Positions 34,232 through 43,604 of a DNA stretch of 64,000 nt are shown here, piece by piece (position 1 is the stretch's first letter; every line of letters starts with the position of its first letter). Origin of the DNA: an uncultured Granulosicoccaceae bacterium (GTDB lineage Bacteria; Pseudomonadota; Gammaproteobacteria; Granulosicoccales; Granulosicoccaceae); the NCBI GenBank assembly GCA_938003855.1, contig CALKXD010000003.1, positions 1 through 64,000 of the forward strand, in the 5' to 3' direction. Below the pieces are notes generated by a model. That model ran no database searches. It saw only the letters and a list, made by a program, of their open reading frames with translations, and was not told where the DNA came from. A program made the translations under genes and the position numbers.

Positions 34232-35317
34232 TTGGAACTGATCAACGATACGGTGTTGGGTAAAAGCCTGAGACTTGAAGCCACCATGGCTGGATGGCAG
34301 CAGTTACTCTGGGATGGTCAGTTGGTGTCTATGAGAGCCGCCAGCCCGGATACCCCGGAACAGATTCAGCACACCTTCGATCTGCCGGATGAGTCAGGCG
34401 CTGTTGTGCCCTGTCAGCTCAATATGTCACTGCGATGGCTGCCGATGGAACTGGACTACCAGATACTGGCTCGCGGTGAGGTTCTGCAGTCGAGCAGCGT
34501 GACTGAAAAAGATCTCGCAAAAACCACACCGGGCGAGACAATTCCGATGCGCCGGCAGTTCAGTGTGATCGGGCTGGTGTCGCTTGGGCTGAAGCTGCTG
34601 AAAAGCGCCAAGGCGATCAAGGTGCTGCTGGTGGGGGCCAGTCTGGCGGCGTATTCATGGTTGTTTTCGTTTCAATTTGCTCTGCTGCTGCTGTTGTGCC
34701 TGGTCATTCACGAGTACGGTCATATTCGTGCCATGAAATACTTCGGTCTCAAGACTAAGGGCATCTACCTGATTCCGTTTGTCGGCGGGTTAGCGGTTGG
34801 CGAGAACCGTCTCAATACGCGTTGGCAGAATGTGGTGATCTCGATCATGGGGCCTGTGTTCGGTTTGTTTCTGTCGGTGGCATCGCTGTTGTTGTTTTAT
34901 ATCACAGGTGAAGTGATATTTGCCGGACTGGCGGCTTTTAACGCGCTGCTGAATCTGTTTAATCTGTTACCCATCCTGCCACTTGATGGCGGCCATATTT
35001 TAAAATCGATTGCGTTTTCAATGCACAGTGCTGTGGGGCTGGTGTTGTGTATCGCCGGTGCTTTGCTGGGCGTGGTTTTAAGCTACACGTTTGGTCTGGC
35101 ACTGTTGGGGTTTTTGCTGCTGGTTGGCAGTGGTGAAATACTGCTGGAGTGGCGCATGCGTCATCATAGTTTGCTGTTGCCTCTCGACCGTTACGGTCAG
35201 ATCTTCTCTGCGGTCTGGTACATACTGGTTGTTCTCGGACTCATTGGTGTGATTTACATCGTCGCTTCAAGCGGTGATGCAGTCCTGGGACTGCCGCTGG
35301 AAATTCTGAAAAGCTGA
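34232..35317 (+). CDS. M50-family (site-2-protease-like) membrane metalloprotease
   Basis: A 361-aa protein with a soluble N-terminal domain of about 110 residues, then about six membrane helices. The zinc site HEYGH (about residue 161) lies in a membrane segment, and the third ligand is in LPLDGGHILK (about 251), the NPDG-like motif of M50 proteases. It probably cleaves substrates within the membrane; the target is unknown. The TTG at 34232 is the only start that keeps the whole N-terminal domain; an ATG 18 codons on is the alternative. A strong hairpin follows the stop. It appears monocistronic. Confidence 0.88.
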   Translation: MELINDTVLGKSLRLEATMAGWQQLLWDGQLVSMRAASPDTPEQIQHTFDLPDESGAVVPCQLNMSLRWLPMELDYQILARGEVLQSSSVTEKDLAKTTPGETIPMRRQFSVIGLVSLGLKLLKSAKAIKVLLVGASLAAYSWLFSFQFALLLLLCLVIHEYGHIRAMKYFGLKTKGIYLIPFVGGLAVGENRLNTRWQNVVISIMGPVFGLFLSVASLLLFYITGEVIFAGLAAFNALLNLFNLLPILPLDGGHILKSIAFSMHSAVGLVLCIAGALLGVVLSYTFGLALLGFLLLVGSGEILLEWRMRHHSLLLPLDRYGQIFSAVWYILVVLGLIGVIYIVASSGDAVLGLPLEILKS

Positions 35318-35342
35318 TTCGCTTTTATTCAATGCAAACCCC

Positions 35343-35380
35343 GTTGCCGCGCGGCACCCTCAGTGGTGCGTAGCGGCAAC
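35343..35380 (+). terminator. compound hairpin after the M50 protease gene
   Basis: GTTGCCGC pairs with GCGGCAAC. Inside it, GCACC pairs with GGTGC around a CTCAGT loop, with 3x3 internal loop bases between the stems. It starts 26 bases past the stop codon. No T-run follows, so a rho-assisted stop or a processed 3' end is more likely than a simple intrinsic terminator. Confidence 0.5.
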
Positions 35381-35499
35381 TGCGGTGCGTTCCAGACAAA
35401 TCAGTAAGGAATCGAAATGTTCGGCGCAAGCGGGCATCTTTTCCGGGATATCTACTATTACTTAAAGGGAGATTCAACAAGGACGGAGACACGTTCGCA

Positions 35500-36594
35500 A
35501 TGCAGCTTCCCGATCTACCCTTTTACCGGTGCCTGTTTTTAGTCTGGCTGCTGGTGATGTTGAGCGCCTGCGGTGGTGGTGCCTCGATCACTGAACGTGC
35601 TGCAACCGGCTCATCTGCAGATACGGTACAACTGGATCAAGCATCGGCACCCGCACCCGCACCCGCACCCGCACCTGTAGCCGCTGCCAGCAGTCCGTCT
35701 GCCGACGCCTCTGCGGAGCCTTTGGTGGAACCCGCTCTAAGTGTCAGCGTTCCCGCTCAGAGCGATACCTCTGGTGATATTGCACCTGTAGCGACCCCTG
35801 AGCCGCAGCCAGAACCTGTGCCGTTTTCGCTAACCCCGCCGCCGGCCGACACGCTGTTTGCGCCAGTACCCGCCGCAGAAAGGCAGTATCGCGTTGCGGA
35901 TATTACCGATTTAATTCTGGTGACCGGCCAATCTAATGCACTGGGGGCGGATACCGATTACGACCCGACGCTGGATAGCCCTGATAAGCAGGTATTTGCG
36001 TTTACTAATGATGGCTGGCAGGTGGCCGATCTGCATCAGGTGTGGGATCTCAACTGGTTTCCGCGTGGCAACCCCGGTGATTCACCAAGTAACAATTTTG
36101 CACTGCACTTTGGCAAGCAAATCGCCAGTCGCTCACCGGACATGGTGGTCGGGGTGATACTGGTCACGGCCCCCGGCACCAGTATCGAGCACTGGCAGCA
36201 CGGTGGTGATTTTTACACCCATCTGCAAAGCAAAGTGGTCAGTGCTATCAATCAGACCCCGCATAAAAGCGGACTTGATGGCATCCTCTGGCATCAGGGT
36301 GAAAATGATGCCGGTGACAGCGCTTACGGCGGGAAGCTCGATGCCTTGATCGCGCGCTTTCGAAGCGAAAACTGGTTCAGTGCTGACCGGCCGTTTATCT
36401 GTGGAGAGACGGCAGAATTTGACGTTGTAAATCGTCAGTTGATGGCGCTCAACAGCAACGGGGATATCTGGAGTGCCTGTGTCCGATCAACCAATCTGCA
36501 TACGCAGTCAGACGGATTTCATTTCAGTGCCGCCGGACTGCGAGAGTTGGGCCGCCGCTATGCCGAAAAATATATAGAGATGCGCGGGCGCTGA
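35500..36594 (+). CDS. lipoprotein with SASA-type (sialate O-acetylesterase-like) esterase domain
   Basis: A 364-aa predicted lipoprotein. A lipobox LSAC ends the signal peptide at about residue 24, followed by a low-complexity linker with five Ala-Pro dipeptides and many Pro, Ser and Ala (to about residue 125). The C-terminal domain carries GQSNALG (catalytic Ser), WHQGENDAG and DGFHF (catalytic Asp/His), typical of the SASA / carbohydrate esterase 6 SGNH-like fold. It would deacetylate a glycan at the cell surface or in the periplasm. The linker suggests reach across the envelope. GGAG lies 11 bases before the ATG. Confidence 0.85.
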   Translation: MQLPDLPFYRCLFLVWLLVMLSACGGGASITERAATGSSADTVQLDQASAPAPAPAPAPVAAASSPSADASAEPLVEPALSVSVPAQSDTSGDIAPVATPEPQPEPVPFSLTPPPADTLFAPVPAAERQYRVADITDLILVTGQSNALGADTDYDPTLDSPDKQVFAFTNDGWQVADLHQVWDLNWFPRGNPGDSPSNNFALHFGKQIASRSPDMVVGVILVTAPGTSIEHWQHGGDFYTHLQSKVVSAINQTPHKSGLDGILWHQGENDAGDSAYGGKLDALIARFRSENWFSADRPFICGETAEFDVVNRQLMALNSNGDIWSACVRSTNLHTQSDGFHFSAAGLRELGRRYAEKYIEMRGR

Positions 36595-36619
36595 TGCACG
36601 CGAGGCCGGAAGCCGGGCG

Positions 36620-37234
36620 CTATATCAGTTGGCGCAAGTGATTCAGTGTTACGTCGGCGTTGTTGTGGTCCAGCGCTACGCGTTGTGCATTGCCATCACT
36701 GACTAAGGCCAGCGACGGAAAGCCCTGCATCCCCAGCGACCGGCATTGTTCCATCTGGCGGTTGTGTTCTGCTCGTACGTCGTCGCTGTGTAACGCCGCA
36801 GCAAATGCCTCCGGGTCCAGCGCAAGTGATTCTGCCAGCGCAATCAGCGTGCTGTCGTCGGACGGGTTCTGCGCATCGAGATAATACGCCTGTTGAATGG
36901 CCGCGCTCATGCGGGCCGAGCACCCCGGCTGCTGTTGCCCGGCTACGATCATTGCCCGGCACGCGGGCCAGGTGGATCGGCGAGGTGTGCAGTCAGTCCA
37001 GAAGTCAAAATTGAATTGTGTGCCGGGGACGTGCGACATGATCTGCCGCCATATTCCTTGCAAATGTTGCTGCAACGGCTCTGGCATAGGCTCGGCGCTG
37101 TCCGGTGCAAGACCGCCAAGCAGTGTGCGAACGGCTAGACCGGTGGGTAGCTCGCGTTGAATTTTTTCCCAGCTCGGAGCAAATGCCCAGCACCAGCTGC
37201 ACATCGGGTCATGTGCGTAGACGAGTTCTTTCAA
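36620..37234 (-). CDS. DsbA-family thiol oxidoreductase-like protein
   Basis: A 204-aa protein with a thioredoxin-fold active site CSWC (residues 12-15) right after the first strand, and the helical insert and cis-Pro region (GMQGFPSLALV, about 170-180) of DsbA/FrnE-type proteins. No signal peptide is present, so it should be cytoplasmic, possibly a FrnE-like isomerase or a GST-like enzyme. The start is a TTG at 37234 with no good ribosome site, but any later start would remove the active site. It is convergent with the esterase gene, 25 bases away. Confidence 0.85.
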   Translation of the reverse strand: MKELVYAHDPMCSWCWAFAPSWEKIQRELPTGLAVRTLLGGLAPDSAEPMPEPLQQHLQGIWRQIMSHVPGTQFNFDFWTDCTPRRSTWPACRAMIVAGQQQPGCSARMSAAIQQAYYLDAQNPSDDSTLIALAESLALDPEAFAAALHSDDVRAEHNRQMEQCRSLGMQGFPSLALVSDGNAQRVALDHNNADVTLNHLRQLI

Positions 37235-37329
37235 GAGGGTTCTCTGCAGGGTGATGCCTCGAGGTGCATCGGCTGATGGCGATCGGGTTCAAGCCCGAAA
37301 AGTCAGTCAAAGGAGATATCAGTAAGCAC

Positions 37330-37361
37330 TGGCCGACCCGTGTCGGATCCGGGGCCGGCCA
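37330..37361 (-). terminator. hairpin after the DUF937 gene
   Basis: TGGCCG/CGGCCA outer arms and CCCG/CGGG inner arms, located 17-48 bases past the stop at 37378 on the minus strand. No T-run follows. Confidence 0.35.
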
Positions 37362-37377
37362 GGGCAGTCAGTGTCTT

Positions 37378-37974
37378 TTAGCGAAACGCAACCTTTACCG
37401 CCATGCTGAGCAGGTCGTCGACAATCGAACCGTCTTTGTCGGCGTCTAGAAATGATTCCAGCATGCCCCGGTTTTTATTCGCAGCGACGCCTGAGCTGAA
37501 TATATCGTTATTGCTGTTGCCACCGAAAATGCCGCCGCCGGATGATTTACTGCCACCACCGAGAAACTTTTTACCCAGTGAGCTCATGACCAGTGTGGCC
37601 AGAATTGGCAGAGCTTTTTTAAGCAGTGTGGCGGATAGACCGGATTGCTGAGCACCATAGTTAGCGACATTGCGACTGACGTCCTTGCTGCCGAATATAT
37701 GGCCGAGAATCGCGTTGCCGTCCTGTGTGGTGGATGACTGCCCGAGGGAGGCCGGGTTGTCGAGATAGGACGAATGATTGCCCTTGGTCAGAGCACCGAT
37801 CAGATTATCCAGGCCGCTGTCTGTTTTTGCATTATTTTGCAGGCCGCGTGCTAGTGATGGAATCAGTTGTCCAGCGGCAGTGCGGGCTTCAGTTTCGCCA
37901 ACGCCTAGTTGCCGGGCCAGTTCTGAAACAACGTGCTGGCTATCGTTGCCAAGTAGTGAATCAAGTAAGCTCAT
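37378..37974 (-). CDS. DUF937 protein
   Basis: A 198-aa protein starting MSLLDSLLG. The family core is seen at residues 10-130: ARQLGVGETEARTAAGQLIPSLARGL, then AILGHIFGSKDVSRNVANYGAQQSGLS and LLKKALPILATLVM. A glycine/serine/asparagine-rich linker precedes a short C-terminal segment, DKDGSIVDDLLSM. The DKDGS may be a degenerate Ca-binding loop. Function of DUF937 proteins is not established. The ATG at 37974 is chosen over 31 further upstream codons that are not protein-like. Confidence 0.85.
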   Translation of the reverse strand: MSLLDSLLGNDSQHVVSELARQLGVGETEARTAAGQLIPSLARGLQNNAKTDSGLDNLIGALTKGNHSSYLDNPASLGQSSTTQDGNAILGHIFGSKDVSRNVANYGAQQSGLSATLLKKALPILATLVMSSLGKKFLGGGSKSSGGGIFGGNSNNDIFSSGVAANKNRGMLESFLDADKDGSIVDDLLSMAVKVAFR

Positions 37975-38386
37975 TTGCGATGTCCGTTTGAGTGAGGCCG
38001 GGTGTGTGTGGCGTGGCAGTGATTCGCCGTGCGGGCTCCCGGTTTGATGAGTAATGGTGTCTGGCACCGATAAGGCAAGTGGTGCAAGCGCCGCGATAAT
38101 TCCCTGTGCGTTATTAAGTTTAACCGAAGACAGCCTGCCATGTGCGAAGCGTGCGCACGGAATGACCGCCGCGCTTAAGTATTAGTGAAAGCCCCGAAAA
38201 CACTGCCTGGCAGTAGTGTTCCGTCGCCGGAGTCGAGGTGGTTTTTGTTGGTAGATCAGCCGCAGGCGAGGCTCTAAATACGGCGTTGGAACAGCACAGT
38301 CGCGGCCGAATCAGCGCGCTGAGGCGCGCTGACAATTTACGCTTTGTTGCAAACGGCGGTGTAGGTTGCCGGCGTCAGAGGTCTGG
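37975..38386. other. intergenic region
   Basis: About 410 bases between the DUF937 and peroxiredoxin genes, both on the minus strand. No ribosome site or coding frame found. It must contain the DUF937 promoter. Confidence 0.4.
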
Positions 38387-38869
38387 TCAGCCCAGTTGCT
38401 CGAGAATTTTCTCTGCGGAGCTAACTTCGTAAACAGGACCATCTTCGACATTCAAATGGCTGATTTTACCGTCGTCAACGATCATTGAAAATCGCTGTGA
38501 GCGGATACCAAGCCCACGTTCGATGAGGTCAAGTTCCAGGCCCAGTGCTTTGACCCAGGTGCCGCTGCCGTCGGCCGCCATCAGCAGGTGTTCGGCATTT
38601 TGGGTTTTACCCCAGGCACCCATGACAAAGGGATCGTTGACTGAAACACAGACTATCCGGTCAACGCCCTTCGCCTGTATTTTATCGGCATTGGCGATAA
38701 AACTTGGCAGGTGTGATTCGGAGCAGGTGGGCGTAAATGCGCCGGGTACGCCGAAAACAACGATTTTTTTGCCGTTGAACAACTCATCGGTGCTGATGCC
38801 GTCGGGGCCTTTGTCGCCCATAAATCCAAGGTTGCCCGATGGAATGGTATCGCCAACTTTTACTGTCAT
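38387..38869 (-). CDS. peroxiredoxin, Prx5/AhpC-TSA (redoxin) type
   Basis: A 160-aa thiol peroxidase. The peroxidatic Cys is in PGAFTPTCSESHLP (about residue 48), the signature of the Prx5 group; a second Cys (RIVCVSV, about 73) lies in the position usual for that group. The enzyme reduces peroxides with thioredoxin or glutaredoxin. The ATG at 38869 begins MTVKVGDTIP as in close relatives; upstream in-frame codons are not conserved-looking. It stands alone. Confidence 0.93.
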   Translation of the reverse strand: MTVKVGDTIPSGNLGFMGDKGPDGISTDELFNGKKIVVFGVPGAFTPTCSESHLPSFIANADKIQAKGVDRIVCVSVNDPFVMGAWGKTQNAEHLLMAADGSGTWVKALGLELDLIERGLGIRSQRFSMIVDDGKISHLNVEDGPVYEVSSAEKILEQLG

Positions 38870-39087
38870 AGTGATTCTCGCAGGGTGGTTGTGGAGCGAA
38901 ATGGAAACACAACAGGGCGGGTGCGTAAAGTGATTTATATCCATTGAGCCAGCACGCTGTCAGCGCGTTAGCGCGTGATCATTGTGAATCGATAGATCAG
39001 CGATCGCCGTTGACCGTACGGCAGTGACGCCAGTGGTCAGTGCCGACGACTACCGGCCAGCGCAGGACCACGTCGGCCGGTGCCGGA

Positions 39088-40257
39088 TCAGAGCTCGAGA
39101 AGTTCCTGCAGCTTGGCACGCTGCGCGTAGCCGTCCTGATAGCCAAGCTCGATCAGGTCACGGGCAAAGGCGGCATCGAACAACAGGTAGCTGGTTAGCG
39201 GACGACCTTCTTTGGTCATTGCCCCGAGACCGCTGAGCAGAATACGCATAGACCGCGGGAATGATTTAATGTGCTTGGCGACGATCTCACGAATATCGAC
39301 ACTCGGCGAGATCACCAGAAACTCAATCGGCCGCAACAGTGCGTCATCGTGCTGGAAGCTTTGGCGCTTTGATTCCGATAGCGCAAAGTTAATCCGGTTA
39401 AGGCGTTCGATATCGGAATCAAGCCGGTCGATAAACAGCGTATCGAACATATAGCCGGCAATCTGCCCCAGATTCGGATATACCGGCGCGCGGGCCGGGA
39501 CATCGTCGATCACCGGGTTGCGCACACTGATGATCAGCAACTTATTTGCGCCCAGGTGCAGCGCCGGGCTCAGCGGGGCTGCTTCCCGCATTGAACCGTC
39601 ACCGTAGTACTCGTTGCCAAGCTTGATTGCCGGAAACACCACCGGTATCGCGATTGAAGCCATAAAGTGATCGAGCCGCAGACGGGCCGGCGTGCCCACG
39701 CGACGTGTGCGTTGCCAGGGCGTCAGTCCGTCAGCGCCTTCAAAGTAGGTGACCGAAGCGCCGCGACCGTACGATGAGGCGGTAATGCCCAGCGCGCGTA
39801 ATTGTCCGGCCTGTACGCACTGACGCATGCGTGCCAGGTTGACGTGATGCTCGATCAGCGAGCGCAATGGTGTGTTGTCGAGCAATGACTCCGGTTGCGA
39901 GTTTGACTTACCGCCACTGGCGAATGACCAGATCCACCGGGCACCGGTGCGGGTGGCGGTTTTCGCATCGGTGCGAACGACCATATCCATGTGCAGATTC
40001 TCCCACATGCCCAGCAACCGGCCCATACCGTCGCTGAAATCGCCCGATCGGCTGGCGATCATGCCGGCATTGAGCGACCCGGCCGAGGTGCCGGTCACCA
40101 CCGGGAAGGGCGAAGGCGCCCCGGTTGGCAGTAGCTCTTCAACGGCTTTGAGCACGCCGACCTGATAGGCGTTGCGTGCACCGCCGCCAGGTAGAATCAG
40201 GCCTTTGGTTTGCGGTTCCGGCGAGGTTTTTTTCGCGAACCAGTGTTGGATACCCAT
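39088..40257 (-). CDS. patatin-like phospholipase
   Basis: A 389-aa lipid acyl hydrolase. The oxyanion loop GGGARNAYQVGVL (about residues 23-35), the nucleophile Ser in GTSAGS (about 55-60) and the catalytic Asp in YYGDGSMRE (DG-S rather than the common DGG/DGA) make a complete Ser-Asp dyad. It has no signal peptide. It resembles the cytoplasmic patatin proteins of gammaproteobacteria. Substrate and product are unknown. Confidence 0.88.
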   Translation of the reverse strand: MGIQHWFAKKTSPEPQTKGLILPGGGARNAYQVGVLKAVEELLPTGAPSPFPVVTGTSAGSLNAGMIASRSGDFSDGMGRLLGMWENLHMDMVVRTDAKTATRTGARWIWSFASGGKSNSQPESLLDNTPLRSLIEHHVNLARMRQCVQAGQLRALGITASSYGRGASVTYFEGADGLTPWQRTRRVGTPARLRLDHFMASIAIPVVFPAIKLGNEYYGDGSMREAAPLSPALHLGANKLLIISVRNPVIDDVPARAPVYPNLGQIAGYMFDTLFIDRLDSDIERLNRINFALSESKRQSFQHDDALLRPIEFLVISPSVDIREIVAKHIKSFPRSMRILLSGLGAMTKEGRPLTSYLLFDAAFARDLIELGYQDGYAQRAKLQELLEL

Positions 40258-40431
40258 AGAGATGTGTTCGGCGACCTGTGTGGTTACTATAGGCGCGAAA
40301 GCGCGCCGGCAGGATTGAATCAGCGGTGCAGGATACCAAGGGATGCAGTCTCTGCACAGTACGACCAGGTTAGTGCAACCCCGGGTGGTAGGGCGCGATG
40401 CTGAACGTCGTCGGGCTTGTGCCGGATGCTG

Positions 40432-40644
40432 CTATTTCTGCGCTGATTTTAGCTGCATTGACTGAAACAGATCGCGCTTGGCGACTTCGACGTTCTGCAA
40501 CGTCGCACTGACATCCTGCCAGGTTACCTGCGCGGCCTGCTGAGCGCTGCGGTGCTTGTAGCCAGCCAACGCGATAATCACCCCGATGGCGAACAACCCG
40601 ATGACGATCTTGCGCCCCGGGTTCTGGTGATCAGCTGTCTGCAT
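40432..40644 (-). CDS. small single-pass membrane protein
   Basis: A 70-aa protein with one hydrophobic helix (about residues 14-31, IVIGLFAIGVIIALAGY) followed by a polar helix likely to face the periplasm. The start MQTADHQN at 40644 is supported by GGAG ten bases upstream and lies inside the end of the upstream gene (14-base overlap), so the two are translated together. No family recognised; probably a partner of the coiled-coil protein at 40631. Confidence 0.7.
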   Translation of the reverse strand: MQTADHQNPGRKIVIGLFAIGVIIALAGYKHRSAQQAAQVTWQDVSATLQNVEVAKRDLFQSMQLKSAQK

Positions 40645-41470
40645 TGCTGAAAAACTCCTGCCGTCCAATCTCGTTGACTATCTGGTCGACTTCGCGCCAG
40701 CTGGCGGCAAGGTCGATCAGTGAGCTTTCGATACCACCGAGCGCCTGCAGATCACTGAGTGCCAGACGGACATTATTTCTAAGCTTGGCGGTATTGGCGG
40801 CTTCACGGTACACCTGTGCGTTTTTCTCCAGCACAAACAACACATAATCTACGCGCTCGGTACTGATTTTAAGCGTAGCCAGCAGACGCGCCTGGGCGCG
40901 TTCGAAGCGTTGCCAGATATCGATTTGCGCTTGCAGTGAATGCAGCACACTCTGATTGGCGTTGATGGTTATCTGGTGACGATCACGCTCAATGCTGCTT
41001 GCTGCGGTCGGAAGGGCGCGTTTGGCCCGGTCGAGCTCTATGGTTTTTTCTGCGATGCGACGGTCGATCTCGGCGATTGCGGCGCGGGTTTCATGGCGCT
41101 TTCCGTTGAGCTCGTGGGTGCTCTTGTCGGTGTAGCGGGAATAATCACGGCGCATCGAGGCGGCGTCTTCAAAGTTGGCGGCGATCCGGTCGAGCTCAAC
41201 CGACAGCTCTGCGATGATGTCGTCCATGTGCGCGGCTTGCTCGACACGTAGTTTCAACTGCTGGAATGCCAGCAGGTTGCTTTCCAGAAGCGCATGTGTG
41301 GTGGCTGCACCGATTCGCTGTGACTCTGACACGGTGTCGAGCAGAAATTGCTTGATCGATACAAACTGCTCCGGCAGATCCGCCTCGGCGGCGACCGGTG
41401 CGGTAGTCCAAAGACACAATGCCAGCGCAACGCTTTGCAAGTATCTGTTCTGGGGTGTGCTGGCCCTCAT
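40631..41470 (-). CDS. exported coiled-coil protein of unknown function
   Basis: A 279-aa protein with an N-terminal signal peptide (hydrophobic core LQSVALALCLW, cleaved near APVAAEA) and then almost entirely helical, heptad-rich sequence (about 50-260), including RHETRAAIAEIDRRIAEKTIEL. It should be periplasmic and may assemble as a long coiled coil. It forms a two-gene unit with the overlapping membrane protein at 40432. GGGGA precedes the ATG. I recognise no family. It is divergent from argS. Confidence 0.72.
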   Translation of the reverse strand: MRASTPQNRYLQSVALALCLWTTAPVAAEADLPEQFVSIKQFLLDTVSESQRIGAATTHALLESNLLAFQQLKLRVEQAAHMDDIIAELSVELDRIAANFEDAASMRRDYSRYTDKSTHELNGKRHETRAAIAEIDRRIAEKTIELDRAKRALPTAASSIERDRHQITINANQSVLHSLQAQIDIWQRFERAQARLLATLKISTERVDYVLFVLEKNAQVYREAANTAKLRNNVRLALSDLQALGGIESSLIDLAASWREVDQIVNEIGRQEFFSNADS

Positions 41471-41651
41471 TTCTATCCCCGATATCTCTTTATTATTTTT
41501 GTGACGCTGCCGATTCTCTGCCGGTAGCCGTCGAGGATAACGGCTAACGCCGAAATTTCTTTACGGATAATTGCCGAGTGCAACCATAGCGGACGACACA
41601 AACCGGCGTTGTGAATTACAATACCGGGTTACTGAACGACTAATGTGCCGA

Positions 41652-43604
41652 ATGAACGCCCTAGAAGAAATTAAAAGCCGCTTTGCTGTTGCTCTGGCAG
41701 AGATCACCGATCAGCCCGAACCGCTGCTCGCCATGATCCGCCCGACACAGGATGGAAAGTTCGGTGACTACCAGGCCAATTGCGCTATGCCTCTGGCAAA
41801 GCTACTTGGCAAGCCACCTCGGGATATCGCCGCCGACCTGGTCGCCGCGGTTGATCTATCCGCCATCTGTGAAAAAATCGATGTCGCCGGGCCGGGCTTT
41901 ATTAACCTGACCCTCAAAGACACCTGGCTTACCGGGCAATTGGCGAAGGCATTACCGGACGAGCGACTTGGCGTGGCCGCGACTGACTCACCGCGCACGG
42001 TGGTGGTTGATTATTCGTCACCCAACGTGGCCAAGCCGATGCATGTTGGACATATCCGCTCGACGGTCATTGGAGCGGCGCTGGCGAATATACATCGCTA
42101 CCTCGGCCATCAGGTCATTACTGATAATCACCTCGGCGACTGGGGCACCCAGTTTGGCATGATTATCTACGGCTATAAGCACTTCGTCGATGCAGATGCC
42201 TACCGGCAGAATCCGGTGGCTGAGCTTAGTCGCCTGTATAAATACGTGCGTGTACTGATGGATTATCACGCAGCCGTGCGCAAACTGCCTGAAGCCCGCG
42301 AAGCGCTCGAGAAAATGCAGCTGGCACTGACGCGGGTCTCGGCAACCGGGACCACCGACAAAGCGCAGGCAAAGAAACAGAAAAAAGACATCGCCCGCCT
42401 GAATGAAAAAATTACCGCTCAGACCGACGTCATCAACGGACTTGGCGGCACTATTGACAAAGTATCGGCCGACGACGCCCTGCTTGCCGCCGCCAATGCC
42501 CATGCCGGTGTTGAACAGGCGGTGCTTGATGAAACCGTCAAGCTACACGCCGGTGATGAACAAAATCGCCAGTACTGGGATGAATTTCTACCCTATTGCC
42601 TCGATGACATAAACCGCCTCTACACCCGGCTTGGCGTAAGCTTCGATTATATTCTCGGTGAAAGTTTCTATCACGATCAACTCGGTCCGGTGGTTGACGA
42701 ATTTCTGCAACGCGAGCTGGCGCGTGAGAGCGACGGTGCCATTTGCGTATTCCTCGACGGCTATGAGGCGCCGATGATTATTCGCAAGAAGGACGGTGCC
42801 TATCTTTACCCGACCACCGATCTGGCGACCATACAGCACCGTGTCGCAGAGTGGCAGGCCGATGCCATGCTGTATGTGGTGGATCATCGTCAGGGCGATC
42901 ACTTCGACAAGTTATTTGATGCCGCAAAACTTTGGGGCTATACCGATGTTGAAATGACTCACGTCAGCTTCGGTACCGTGTTGGGCGACGACGGCACACC
43001 GTTTAAAACCCGGGCTGGTGATACCGTCGGACTCGAGGGGCTGCTCGATGAGGCCGAGTCCCGCGCACTTGCCGTTGCGATAGAACAGAACCCGAACCTT
43101 GAAGCCAGTCGCCAGAAAGAGATTGGCCGGGTGGTTGGTATTGGCGCATTAAAATACGCTGATCTGTCGCAGAACCGTTCGTCTGATTACAAATTCAGCT
43201 ACGATAAAATGCTTGCGCTGCGCGGTAACACGGCGACCTACCTGCAATACGCCAATGCGCGCGTACACGGCATATTACGCAACATGAATGTCACAGCCGA
43301 ATCGCTTAGAGCGCACCCGGGAGAGTTTGTTTTTTCCGGTGCTGTAGAACGTCAGCTGGCCGTACAGCTGCTGCAATTCAGTGAAGTCCTTGACGATGTT
43401 CTGGTCGACTACAAGCCCAATTTGCTATGCAACTATCTGTTCGATCTCGCCCAGGTGTTTGCGCGGTTTTTTGATCAGTGTCCGGTCAGGGATGCGGGCT
43501 CGGATGAACTGCAACTCAGCCGCCTGCAGCTGTGTGATCTGACAGCAAGAACGCTGACCACCGGTCTCGGCTTGCTTGGGATTGAAGCGCTGGATCGAAT
43601 CTAG
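41652..43604 (+). CDS. argS: arginyl-tRNA synthetase with an internal insertion
   Basis: A 650-aa class I enzyme that charges tRNA-Arg. HIGH appears as MHVGH (in NVAKPMHVGHIRSTV, about residues 130-145), and the DALR anticodon-binding domain is at the C-terminus (TARTLTTGLGLLGIEALDRI end). The KMSKS loop is degenerate: GTPFKTRAG near residue 450. The usual bacterial length is about 550-590. The extra length lies at about residues 205-290 as a Lys/Ala-rich, probably coiled-coil insertion (TTDKAQAKKQKKDIARLNEK). ATG 41652 and 41643 are alternatives; earlier in-frame codons look non-coding. It is followed by a 340-base gap and ppk1. Confidence 0.95.
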   Translation: MNALEEIKSRFAVALAEITDQPEPLLAMIRPTQDGKFGDYQANCAMPLAKLLGKPPRDIAADLVAAVDLSAICEKIDVAGPGFINLTLKDTWLTGQLAKALPDERLGVAATDSPRTVVVDYSSPNVAKPMHVGHIRSTVIGAALANIHRYLGHQVITDNHLGDWGTQFGMIIYGYKHFVDADAYRQNPVAELSRLYKYVRVLMDYHAAVRKLPEAREALEKMQLALTRVSATGTTDKAQAKKQKKDIARLNEKITAQTDVINGLGGTIDKVSADDALLAAANAHAGVEQAVLDETVKLHAGDEQNRQYWDEFLPYCLDDINRLYTRLGVSFDYILGESFYHDQLGPVVDEFLQRELARESDGAICVFLDGYEAPMIIRKKDGAYLYPTTDLATIQHRVAEWQADAMLYVVDHRQGDHFDKLFDAAKLWGYTDVEMTHVSFGTVLGDDGTPFKTRAGDTVGLEGLLDEAESRALAVAIEQNPNLEASRQKEIGRVVGIGALKYADLSQNRSSDYKFSYDKMLALRGNTATYLQYANARVHGILRNMNVTAESLRAHPGEFVFSGAVERQLAVQLLQFSEVLDDVLVDYKPNLLCNYLFDLAQVFARFFDQCPVRDAGSDELQLSRLQLCDLTARTLTTGLGLLGIEALDRI

